DNA from: Manihot esculenta
Lineage: Eukaryota; Streptophyta; Magnoliopsida; Malpighiales; Euphorbiaceae
Length of the DNA stretch: 64,000 nt
Reading direction: 5' to 3'
Assembly (NCBI RefSeq): GCF_001659605.2
Contig: NC_035167.2
Location: 5,126,513-5,190,512, forward strand
The position numbers and the translations under genes are program-made. Under the pieces are notes generated by a model. That model made no database searches. It was not told the origin of the DNA and saw nothing but the letters and a program-made list of their open reading frames with translations. Below, in pieces: positions 54,472 through 64,000 of the stretch (within the stretch, counting starts at the first letter, position 1; each line of letters opens with the position of its first letter).

Positions 54472-56559
54472 ATGGCTTTGTGCAAGTTCAATGCTTCTCA
54501 TTGCCATACTTCAATGTCTCTATCTTCCCTTATAATCCTTTTCTTCCTCAAAATAACTTATTCCAACTCCTTAACTTTCAATTTTTCCAACTTCAAACCA
54601 AATTCTCGCTGCTTAAATTACCAAGGAAATGCTTCTGTTTCTGAAAATGCCATCCATCTCACCACAGACCCACAAGGAATTTCACCGCTCGGCAGCCTTG
54701 GTCGTGCTACGTATTGTAAACCACTTCATCTCTGGGACAAAGCTTCTGGAAATCTCACGGACTTCCATACAATTTTCTCCTTTTCAATCGACTCGCAGAG
54801 ACTCAAAGTTTATGGAGATGGGTTGGCTTTCTTTATCGCTCCCATGCAATTCCCAGTCGGAAACATGGCAGGCGGTGGCCTTGGCCTTGTCAGAGGGAAC
54901 CAGACCTCTAAATATCCATTTCTTGCAATAGAATTTGATTCTTATAGCAACAGTTGGGATCCACCTTATCAGCATGTGGGAATCGATATCAATTCTGTGG
55001 TTTCTAATGCTACTTCAGCTTGGATTAGTAACATAGAATATGGTGAGAAAATCTATGTTTCAATTAGATATGACTCTCTTTCGAAAAGCTTGAGTGTTAC
55101 CTTCACTGGATTTAGTAGTAATAACGAAATAGAGCAACATCTGGATTATAATGTTGATCTGAGAGACTTCCTACCTGAATGGGTTACAGTTGGTTTCTCA
55201 GCTGCAACAGGAGAAAATTCTGAGAAGCATATTCTCCATTCATGGTATTTCTCTTCAACTTTACAAATCAATGACAAGCCAGCAACTTCGCCGACAGATA
55301 ATACGCCGACAACTAACATTCCGACAGATAGTGCTGCTCCACCAGATAAATCAAGCAAGACAACTAACATTCCGACAGATAGTGCTGCTCCACCAGATAA
55401 ATCAAGCAACATGGTAGGACTTGTGGTGGGGGCAAGCGTCGGTGGATGTGTTTTCATAGGCATAATATTGGGTTTGCTCTATTTTTTCATGTGGAAGAAG
55501 AGAAGGGTAGAAAAAGAAGTTGAAGTTATGTTTGATTTGCCCATGGATGATGAGTTTGAGAAGTCTACTGGCCCTCGAAAGTTCTCCTACAGCAATTTGG
55601 TTTCCGCGACGAAGAACTTCTCAGAGCAAGAGAAGCTTGGAGAGGGAGGATTTGGTGCAGTCTATAAAGGTTTTCTGAAAGAATTAGACTCGTATATTGC
55701 AGTGAAGAGGATATCAGGGAGTTCCAAGCAAGGGTTAAAGGAATTTGCATCTGAAGTAAAGATCATTAGCCAACTGAGGCATAAAAATTTAGTTCAGCTC
55801 ATGGGTTGGTGCCATGAAAAGGGAAAGTTGTTGCTTGTTTATGAGCTCATGCCTAATGGCAGCTTGGATTCCCATCTTTTTAAAAAAGAAAGATCACTGA
55901 CATGGGAGGCTAGGTACAATATTGCTCAAGGTATAGCCTCAGGATTGCTCTATTTACAAGAAGAATGGGAGCAATTGGTAGTTCACAGAGATATAAAACC
56001 AAGCAATATCATGTTGGATTCAAATTTCAATGCCAAGCTTGGAGATTTTGGCTTGGCAAGACTCGTGGACCATGGCAAAGTTTCACAAACCACAGTTTTG
56101 GCTGGGACCTTGGGCTATCTGGCTCCAGAATGTGTCATAACAGGCAAGGCTAGCAAGAAATCTGATGTCTACAGTTTTGGTATCGTTGCTTTGGAGATTG
56201 CTTGTGGAAGAAAATCCATCAACATCATAGGCAATGAAGATCAATTGTATATTGTACAATGGGCTTGGGATCTCTATGGCAGAGGGAAGCTACTTGAAGC
56301 TGCAGATTCAAAGCTAAATGGGAACTTTGATGAGCAGCAATTAGAAAGGTTGATGGTGGTTGGGCTGTGGTGTGCTCACCCAGATGCAAAGTTGAGGCCT
56401 TGTATTAAGCAAGCAATTCAAGTTCTTAATTTTGAAGCTCCATTACCTGTTCTTCCATCAAAACTGCCTGTGCCTACATATTTATCTCCTCCGGTGAACG
56501 CTTCTTTATTGCCATTGCCATCGTCTCTCGGTGCTTCCTTTTCCGGGGAAGGTTCATAG
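54472..56559 (+). CDS. L-type lectin receptor-like kinase
   Basis: Single-exon gene, 695 residues, plasma-membrane receptor kinase. Signal peptide (about 1-33), legume-lectin domain (34-~265) with the metal-binding region IEFDSYSNSWDP (153-164), a Pro/Ser/Thr-rich linker, one membrane span (about 314-340, GLVVGASVGGCVFIGIILGL) followed by WKKRR, and a Ser/Thr kinase (about 384-650). Kinase motifs are complete: GEGGFGAVYKG, IAVKR, VVHRDIKPSN, GDFGLAR, APE. Class IX-like lectin receptor kinases take part in defence and cell-wall sensing. A 17-residue segment of the linker is tandemly duplicated (280-313). A second gene of the family faces it at 58386-60494. Start chosen as the first ATG giving a signal peptide; an ATG at codon 15 is also possible. 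Confidence 0.95.
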   Translation: MALCKFNASHCHTSMSLSSLIILFFLKITYSNSLTFNFSNFKPNSRCLNYQGNASVSENAIHLTTDPQGISPLGSLGRATYCKPLHLWDKASGNLTDFHTIFSFSIDSQRLKVYGDGLAFFIAPMQFPVGNMAGGGLGLVRGNQTSKYPFLAIEFDSYSNSWDPPYQHVGIDINSVVSNATSAWISNIEYGEKIYVSIRYDSLSKSLSVTFTGFSSNNEIEQHLDYNVDLRDFLPEWVTVGFSAATGENSEKHILHSWYFSSTLQINDKPATSPTDNTPTTNIPTDSAAPPDKSSKTTNIPTDSAAPPDKSSNMVGLVVGASVGGCVFIGIILGLLYFFMWKKRRVEKEVEVMFDLPMDDEFEKSTGPRKFSYSNLVSATKNFSEQEKLGEGGFGAVYKGFLKELDSYIAVKRISGSSKQGLKEFASEVKIISQLRHKNLVQLMGWCHEKGKLLLVYELMPNGSLDSHLFKKERSLTWEARYNIAQGIASGLLYLQEEWEQLVVHRDIKPSNIMLDSNFNAKLGDFGLARLVDHGKVSQTTVLAGTLGYLAPECVITGKASKKSDVYSFGIVALEIACGRKSINIIGNEDQLYIVQWAWDLYGRGKLLEAADSKLNGNFDEQQLERLMVVGLWCAHPDAKLRPCIKQAIQVLNFEAPLPVLPSKLPVPTYLSPPVNASLLPLPSSLGASFSGEGS
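55309..55410 (+). repeat. 51-bp tandem duplication in the lectin kinase linker
   Basis: Encodes residues 280-296 and 297-313, each TTNIPTDSAAPPDKSS plus K or N. Copies are almost identical at the DNA level, and the unit length is a multiple of three, so the frame is kept. Confidence 0.92.
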
Positions 56560-58385
56560 CCAATAATACAATATTCTTACTGATCAGGCTACTGTGGGAA
56601 TGTGTTAGAGTTGACCCTTCATGAATACAAACACGTACATGAAAGACAATTGCAAGTTGCCAAGCAGAAGGGGATAGAACGAAAACGTCAAAGCTTTTTT
56701 CTTTCTCGTCTTCATTGTGGAAACCAGCAATTTCTAATATAAAAGTTGTGTTGCCTGTATCTATCACACAAGCTGAATCCAACAATGCAAGAATTTAGAA
56801 AAACATAATTGAGCCAGCTTTTCAATTCTAGAGTTCCAACCTTTTATTATTAATTAAATTCGTTCTAAAAATTACTTATTATTATTGTTATTATTATTAT
56901 TTTATTAAAAAAATCTAAATATTTTATATTTATTCACATTTATATCTAAAACTTAAATAATAAAATTTCATGATCAATACTATTAATAGAAAACAAATGC
57001 CAAAAATTTAATTCTCAATTAATATATTTTCTGCTTTTTTGATAATCAATTCACGCACATATAATAAATTTGAAATAATTTTTTTAAAGAATTATTTAAT
57101 TTACTGATCCTTGTATTTTCTGATGGCTTTCACTCGTTTTTGACGATGGAGTCATGGACAACAGCAGCAGGCATGTAATTCAGTTATAGGCTAAATTAAT
57201 TAATGCAATACATCAACTAGGTAGCTTCTTTATCATACAAATGATTTTTTTTTCTTATTTTAATTATCTGTAGTTATCAATTAAACCTGCCGTGTGAGAT
57301 GCCTATGGTTTTATTTTTCAAAATCTCACGTAATAAAGGTGTGTATGCGAATTATGTTAAAATTATTATATTTTTAATAATTTTTTACTCAAAAAAAATT
57401 TAATATAAATTCGATATTATATAAGAAGGAATTCAATAACTATTAAATTAAATAATTATATTAAAATATTAATTAAAATATATATTATAATAAACACAAA
57501 TAATTTATACATAAATACCTACAAATTAATGCTTTTCATTGTCATCAGTCGTGACCAGTATTTAATTTAAATCGAAAAAATTAATTTTATTGAATTAATT
57601 TAAAATTTTAGTTCGATTTTTTATTCATTTCGGTTCACTTCATTTTTTAATTTTAAAAATTTTAATTATTTCGATTCGGTTCGGTTTCGATTAGTGATAA
57701 TAATATATTAATTATTTTCAATAATATAGTGAGATTAAATCATATTAAAATTAAAATATTTTTATTAAATTTTAAAATATTAAAAATAAAGTGTAAAAAA
57801 TAGAAAATTTATTAAAAATTCAAATCGATTAAATCAAACCGAATTAGATCGGTTCAGTTCGATTTGATTTCTAATTAAAATCGATTCGATTTGATTTCTA
57901 ATCAAAATCGATTCGGTTTGATTTTTATAAATACTAAAATTTTAATTTTTAATTTATTCGATTCGGTTCAATTTTAAACCAAACCGACCAAATACTTACC
58001 TCTAATTACCATTCTCCCATGTCTCTTTATTCCCTAACTTCCAAATTTCCCTCATTCCAACCAATTTATTGCTGCTTAAATAGGTGGGTTTGTAATTTTA
58101 TTTTTCTAATAAATTAGGAATTACAAAATATTTTTATTTCGAAAATTAAATGCTATGGATCCAAATAGTTCCAAGATATATTCCAAATGATCAATACAAA
58201 ACCCAAATGCAGGCAAAGAAATGATCATAATCCAAACAAAATTCCCAGGTGGGTGGCATTTACAATTCACAGCCTTATGGTTTAATTCAAAATCTGATTC
58301 CTACAAATGCTTATTGATTATATATACACAATGCATTTAACTTATCAAATGTTCAACAAGAACAATGCAAGAAATCAGATGATGG
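56560..58385. other. Spacer between the two convergent lectin receptor kinases
   Basis: AT-rich with both 3' UTRs at its ends. It contains a decayed element of the AACCGAACC family (about 57560-57998, with GGTTCGGTTT-like repeats and end GTATTTGGTC/GACCAAATAC). A faint echo of the lectin kinase 5' end (GCTGCTTAAAT, similar to 54608) lies near 58070, suggesting a lost duplicate. No other gene is seen. Confidence 0.5.
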
Positions 58386-60494
58386 TCAACCAATTCTGTA
58401 GGTTGGCTCTCCAGTATTGCTTGTAGAGATAGAGCAATGGTATGAGAGGAGGGATGATATAGAAAATTTCAATGGAGCAAGATAAGCAGCCACAGGCATT
58501 TCTGGTGGAAGGATTGGCAAGGGAGCCTCAGAACTTAGCAGCACATTTATCACCTGCCTTATCGGCGGCCGAAATGTCTGGTCAGGATGCACACACCACA
58601 GTCCCACAACCATCAATCTTTCCATTTCTTGTTCATGAAAATTTCTGCATAGTTTAGGATCAGCAGCTTGAAGAAGTTGTCCAATTCCATACAGTTCCCA
58701 AACCCACTCTACTATTCTTGTTCGATTTTCTTGGAGTCCTGATTCAACAGCTCTTCTTCCACAAGCTATTTCCAAAGCAACAACTCCAAAACTGTAAATA
58801 TCTGATTCTTTGCTAGCTTTTCCAGTTGTGAAACATTCAGGAGCCATGTAGCCCATGGTTCCTGCTAAAACTGTGGTCTGAAATCCTTTACCATGGTCTA
58901 CAAGTCTAGCTAACCCAAAATCTCCAAGCTTTGCATTGAAATTTGAATCCAACATGATGTTGCTTGATTTGATATCCCTGTGAAGGACACATTGATCACC
59001 TTCTTCGTGTAGATAGAGTAATGCAGACGCCAACCCTTGTGCGATTCTGTATCTCACTTCCCATGTCAGCAAGCTTTTGCCTTTGAAAAGGTGACAATCT
59101 AGGCTGCCATTGTGCATGAACTCATATGCAAGTAGGAGTTCTTTTTCATGGCACCAACCAATAAGCTTCACTAAATTTCTATGCCTCATTCGGCTGATGA
59201 TCTTCACTTCTGCTGCAAATTCTTTGATTCCTTGTTTTGATCTTCTTGATACCCTCTTAACAGCAACATAGCAGTTGAGTTCTTTCAGAAAACCACTATA
59301 GACTGCACCAAATCCTCCTTCACCAAGCAACGCTGCCTCAGAGAAATTACTTGTTGCATTAGCCAATTCCTTGTAAGAAAAATTTCTTGGTCCTGTGTCA
59401 CTCTTGAAATCATCATCGAAGGAAACACTGAAGACAGGATCAATCGTTTTCACTTCTTTCCCTCTCTTTCCCTTCTTCTTTTTCCTTAGTAGATACAAGA
59501 AGAAGCCTACTGTGATAATGATCAAAGAGAATCCTGCCACTGTGAAGCCTACCAAAATTTTCGTTTTAGAGTTTCTGCTTTCGTCAGGATTTGGAGCTGG
59601 TGCAGGTTCAATATTCGCCGGTGCACTTACAGGGTGTGACGGCGGAGGTGTACTGACGACTGCAGATTCTGAGCTTGAATTGAAATCCCATGATAAAATT
59701 CTGTTTATTTCATATGAAAGTCCAGTACTTGCAGAGAAGCCAAAAGTAACCCATTCAGGCAAATGCTTAGCCATATCCACATCTGCTGATAGAGTATTTT
59801 GCAGAATTGAATTGTCATAATCAATGAAAGAATATGTGACATACAAGATTTTGTTTCTTGAATCATAGCTAATCCAGACATCTGTTGTGTTCCCTTCCTC
59901 CACACTGCTTTGCCATCGAACTGCTTCAACAGATTTCATAGACCTGACATTGATACCCACATGATCATCTGTGTAATGAGGATCCCAAACATTATGATAC
60001 GTATCAAACTCCACAGCAACGAAATGATTTTCTGTGTAGTTCAATGCATGACTAGAATTATCATTAATGGCTAGCCCAAGACCTCCACCACAAACCACGT
60101 CAAGAGGAAGTCTCGATCCATTAGGAGCCAGGAAAAAAGCTAACCCATCACCGTAGTTGGAGTTGCCGCCTGAGTTTATAATGAAAGAGAAATGGGTTGT
60201 GAAATTGGTGAGAGCCCCTGATTGAATGTCCCAGAGATGCAGTGGCTGCACGTACGTGGCTCGACCAATACTTCCACCTTGATCCAAATCTCGCTGGTTT
60301 CTGGTGAGTTCAATACCCACACTGCTGACAGTGGCGTCTTTTTCCGTGTAAATTTCAGGATGATTTGAATCAAAGTTGGGAAAGTTGAAGCTCAGTGGAG
60401 TTTCCGATGCAGTGAAAATTGTAGGAAACAAGAAAATGGCAAGGAAGAAACTAAGAGAACAAATGGTTAGTGACCATGAAAGGAGAATGGCCAT
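58386..60494 (-). CDS. L-type lectin receptor-like kinase
   Basis: Single-exon gene, 702 residues, start at 60494. Signal peptide (about 1-30), lectin domain (about 33-275) with the metal-binding region VEFDTYHNVWDP, several NxS/T glycosylation sites, a Pro-rich linker (APANIEPAPAPNPDES), a membrane span (about 313-335) followed by RKKKKGKRGK, and a Ser/Thr kinase (about 385-650) with GEGGFGAVYSG, VAVKR, VLHRDIKSSN, GDFGLAR and APE. All catalytic residues are present. It shares architecture and much kinase sequence with 54472-56559 but lacks the linker duplication and has a different C-terminal tail. The pair is convergent, so it arose by inverted duplication or by inversion of a tandem copy. 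Confidence 0.95.
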   Translation of the reverse strand: MAILLSWSLTICSLSFFLAIFLFPTIFTASETPLSFNFPNFDSNHPEIYTEKDATVSSVGIELTRNQRDLDQGGSIGRATYVQPLHLWDIQSGALTNFTTHFSFIINSGGNSNYGDGLAFFLAPNGSRLPLDVVCGGGLGLAINDNSSHALNYTENHFVAVEFDTYHNVWDPHYTDDHVGINVRSMKSVEAVRWQSSVEEGNTTDVWISYDSRNKILYVTYSFIDYDNSILQNTLSADVDMAKHLPEWVTFGFSASTGLSYEINRILSWDFNSSSESAVVSTPPPSHPVSAPANIEPAPAPNPDESRNSKTKILVGFTVAGFSLIIITVGFFLYLLRKKKKGKRGKEVKTIDPVFSVSFDDDFKSDTGPRNFSYKELANATSNFSEAALLGEGGFGAVYSGFLKELNCYVAVKRVSRRSKQGIKEFAAEVKIISRMRHRNLVKLIGWCHEKELLLAYEFMHNGSLDCHLFKGKSLLTWEVRYRIAQGLASALLYLHEEGDQCVLHRDIKSSNIMLDSNFNAKLGDFGLARLVDHGKGFQTTVLAGTMGYMAPECFTTGKASKESDIYSFGVVALEIACGRRAVESGLQENRTRIVEWVWELYGIGQLLQAADPKLCRNFHEQEMERLMVVGLWCVHPDQTFRPPIRQVINVLLSSEAPLPILPPEMPVAAYLAPLKFSISSLLSYHCSISTSNTGEPTYRIG

Positions 60495-61884
60495 GTCTAT
60501 TGTCTAGGAGCTTGGAAGGGAGCCAGTATAAATTGGCAGGCCTGCGAATTCTTGTTAGTTGTTATTGGAAGGCCTGTGAATTCTTCTTAGTTGTTACGCG
60601 TATTACTAGAATTTTAGCAGAAAAAAAAATTAATATTTCTCGCAGTAGCCTTGCTTTGTCGTTCCAAATCCAGCAATTCTTTTGGCTACTTTATGTGTTA
60701 TATTCCTGTGTAATGGTACTAGGCCGGCTTTTATTATTATTATGGCTATTTATATAAACATCCAAAACTTTTTATTATTTTTCAATTTAATCTAAAATTT
60801 TAAAAATAAATAAAACATCTAAAATTATAAGTTGTATTTTAATTTTATTTAATTTTAAAATTTAAATTAAAAAAGTATGTTATGTTGATCATATACCTCA
60901 TGACTTATTTTATTATTTAATTTAAATTTTAAAAATTTAATACAATTTAATTTAAAACCTCTAAAATTATATATATTTTTATTTTCGTTTACTCTTGTAT
61001 AAATAACTACAACTTCAACTTTTTATTTATCACTAATTTTAATAAAAATTATAATAAGTCTCATATTTTTTATTTTTTTAATATTTTATCAAATACTTAT
61101 TTTAATAAATTTTACTATATTTATTATAAAAAATCATTTCAATATGTATAAAAATAAAAACTGTAGTATTATTATCTATAATTGTGCTATAATCCAACAC
61201 TTGCAAATATGTGCACATAACACTGCCATTCTATTTTAAAAAATTTATTAATTAGTCTTTCAATTAATTTTAGTGATTAAGTATTTTATTATTTATTATA
61301 AAAAAATTTTATTAAAAATTTTAAAATAGTAAAAAATATTTTTATTGTTAAATAATTAACAGTTTGTTTTTCAAAATTATCCATAAACAAGATGATTAGT
61401 GAGTTAAGATGAGTCTTAAAAAAAAACAAAAAACAATGCATTATAGCTTAATATATATACAAAATTATAAGCTCTCCGATTAAAACTCATCTAAAATTTA
61501 ACTCAGAAAAAATTATAGATATTCATTTTTAGTATATTTGAGATTTAAACTCAAAAACTTAATTCTAGAGATATTAGAGTACAAATGAGGTAAAACTCAG
61601 TAATAACAATCGTTCAAAATGAGTTATGAGTTGTTACCGTATAATAGATTCACTTATAAATTTTTATACGGTATAAAAAAGACAAAAATTACAAAGATAA
61701 AAATACGCTATTATTTTACACTACTCAAATTCTAAACAGTTAATCACTCTCATTCTATTTTTATTTGAGCGTAAAAGTAGCTTTCGTAAATACCCACCAC
61801 TTCACATTTTTTTTATAGGTCTAAATTAATTAGAGTACACCTGCTATTTTTCGAATATATTAAATATATTGTTTTTTCATTTTA

Positions 61885-61922
<38 letters not shown>

Positions 61923-63480
61923 ATTTTTTACAGAATAGATTAATTTGTTTGATTAAGGGAACATTAATAGGAAATTAACTAGGTAGATAATCCCTATATA
62001 CAAGTTTGAGCATTGGGATAAAAAAAACTAGGCAACACTGAACTATGCCAAGGCTACAAAAACTTAGCTTAGTCGATAAAATTCTCAAAGATTGACAGAG
62101 AGGAGAATGGAGATAGGATTAAATATAATATAATCAACTCTGTTATTCTCGCCAGAATCACTTAGCTTTCAACATGGATTTTTTTAAAAAAATAAATAAA
62201 TAAAAGGATTTTTTTTTTTTAGATTTAAAGTGCATCAATAAATCAGAAATTTTAAATTTAAAACCTCACCCACCATGTACACATTAATAGTAAAAAAAAG
62301 AACAATCCAACTGCCTGCTTTAATATGAATAATTTTATTTTCTTAATTATTAAATTTTGATTACTTGAAAATTTAAGATTTTATAAATACGACAATGAAC
62401 TAAAAAAATTTTTAAAAAATTATGAAATTTCATCAGTCAATAATGTAATGGTTGGTATTTTAAATTAAAAAAATAGTTGGTAAATAGTTGATAATTTATT
62501 TTTTTATAATTTAATTATTATTTTTATTTTCATTAAACCATTAAGCCGAGATTTATTAATATAATATTATTGTTTTTTTGAAATGTAGTAGCTCAAAAGG
62601 TTTTTATCAGTTAATAGTAATATATTAATGATTTTACCAAATTGGCATGAACCTAAATATGGTCATCGGTAGACTTGGTTAGACTTGTGAACCGGATCAG
62701 TTAAATTTAGAATCGAATTGATTAATTAATTTCGATTTTTGAATCCAATTACAACCTTAGACAAAAAACTGGTTATGATCCTCCTTTTATATGAACCAGA
62801 ATTGAAATAGGCGGATTTGAATCGGCAATTTAATTCATTTTAGTTTAATTTTTTATTTTTAAAATAAATTATTTTATAAAATAGATGCATAAATATATTA
62901 AATTATTAAATAATTAAGTTGAAATTTATTTTTAACTTATAAAAAATATGTAATGTTATTTTATTTTTTTATATTATATGTAACATTATTTTATTTTTAT
63001 ATCATATAAATGGATATATTTTGTATAATTTATTTATTTAATAAAATATATATTTAATAATATTTAAGATTAATTTATTTATTTATTTAAATTTTTTATT
63101 TTTAAATTTTCTTCAAATTGAAATCAGATTAACAGTTTATAATATTTAATTAATTCGAAACTTAGAACAGTGGAAAACTAGGGCTGGAACCGCTTTATAT
63201 TAGACCGAAATCATGAAAAAATTGAAATTATTTTGAACTGTTTTTAAATCAAATCAGTTTTAATTTGAATTAAAAAATATATCAAACCGTTGATTTCAAA
63301 TCAAAACTGACCCACAGCGACGTCTACACGAACCAACTATATTGGATATGAAATCTCCATCAGCTACTCCAAACCTCTAATCCAAGCATTCCGCGACATT
63401 AGAACCTGAAGTGATATACTTTGTTGAGCAAGTGTCAGAATTCGGGCTTAAGGATTTAATTTAATTTCGTCATAAGAAAC
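60495..63480. other. AT-rich intergenic region
   Basis: No gene recognised. It includes the promoter of the lectin kinase on the minus strand, an AT microsatellite (61889-61918) and decayed repeat DNA with AACCGGATC and AGGGCTGGAACC motifs (62690-63300), possibly relics of the hAT-like family. Confidence 0.5.
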
Positions 63481-63758
63481 AGTGGATGAAGATATTGAAA
63501 ATGCCATCAGATTGGGTATCAGATGGGCAAAGTTTGAAGGTGTTGGCATCTCATCTGGCAATTATAGCAATGGTGCCCAGCAAGGCTACAACCACTATCT
63601 CTTACCCTTTCATTTTGGCAAAAGAAAGTTGAGGACTGGTAAAACTCTTACAAAGTTGGAAACTTGAGGTGAAAATCTGGTGTTTCTGGTAGAGTTCATG
63701 AAATTTTTATGTCATGTTCCTAAAATAAAAATTCTCTAATCGGATGAAGAAGAATGAG

Positions 63759-64000
63759 TGGTATCAAAGCCTGGTTACAAAGACAAGAGTTAATACCTGT
63801 GATTGAAAAACTTGAGAGAGAGCCACGATACTGATCAAGCTTCAAAGAAAGTAAGCAGCAGCAAAAGAACTCCATTGCTGTAGCAATGTCGACAGAAGTA
63901 TTCGTTCAACCGACGATTCATCGTTTTGACGATCACTATGACCACTGGAGCATGCTGATGGAAAATTTTTTGAGATCATCGGAATATTGGCAGGTTGTTT
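63759..64000 (+). mobile_element. Start of a Ty1-copia-type element (primer-binding site and gag)
   Basis: TGGTATCAAAGCC at 63759-63771 resembles an initiator tRNA-Met primer-binding site. A leader of about 115 bp follows, then ATG at 63886 opening a frame STEVFVQPTIHRFDDHYDHW that runs off the right edge. The pattern (short N-terminus, then F-D-x-x-Y-x-x-W) is that of copia gag/UBN2 proteins. The 5' LTR should lie to the left, but I cannot fix its ends. The open frame at 63482-63667 has no recognised domain and may be LTR sequence. Confidence 0.6.

Noticed and set aside
63482..63667. A 61-codon plus-strand frame near the right edge.
   Set aside because: No domain recognised and no gene context; it may be LTR sequence of the copia-type element that starts just after it.

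Overview
The window is nuclear DNA from a dicot plant. It has large AT-rich intergenic spaces, GT-AG introns, CC-NB-LRR (CNL) resistance genes, L-type lectin receptor kinases and dense nested transposons. One transposon carries a piece of plastid rpl23-rpl2 DNA. The gene set would suit a woody eudicot such as a member of the Euphorbiaceae, but the sequence alone does not prove a species.

Layout. Positions 1 to about 51,000 hold a tandem array with the repeat unit 'CNL gene on the minus strand, then an SDR-type cinnamoyl-CoA/phenylacetaldehyde reductase-like gene on the plus strand'. Unit A has a CNL running off the left edge (1-1064) and only the last two reductase exons (1584-2059). Unit B has a CNL cut in two (13536-14484 and 23055-25145) by an 8.6-kb insertion, and a reductase pseudogene (26703-32805). 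Unit C has the only intact CNL (35211-38294) and a third reductase pseudogene (41667-50939). Positions 1376-2454 plus 11487-14484 are collinear with 32140-36165, so this is a segmental duplication.

Transposons disrupt every reductase copy and one CNL. Unit A carries a hAT element (2455-11486, TSD ATCTGATT) with a solo LTR inside it (6127-10494, TSD ACCAA), which itself contains a CACTA element (6977-8961, TSD AGA). Reductase B carries a TRIM element (28225-29773, TSD GAAAA) and a second solo LTR (30201-32320). Reductase C carries a hAT-like element next to its start codon (41677-42753, TSD GAATAGAG) and a full Ty1-copia element (43114-49406, TSD AGACT). The copia element holds another hAT-like insertion (44577-45930) and about 430 bp of plastid DNA (46723-47156).

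The insertion that splits CNL-B is bounded by perfect 26-bp inverted repeats. It is a mosaic of a gypsy integrase fragment, a MULE transposase pseudogene, an array of perfect palindromes and a predicted chimeric gene (18994-22817). The chimera joins the ubiquitin-like N-terminus and part of the HECT domain of a UPL5-type E3 ligase in frame to a MEKK1-type MAP3K kinase domain. A decayed second copy of both HECT and kinase parts lies nearby. This chimera is the most unusual object in the window.

Positions 51,000 to 64,000 hold two intact single-exon L-type lectin receptor kinases arranged tail to tail (54472-56559 plus, 58386-60494 minus) in AT-rich spacer. The start of another copia-type gag lies at the right edge. 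CNLs, lectin receptor kinases and a MAP3K-like kinase are all plausible immune-signalling genes, so the window looks like part of a defence-gene cluster.
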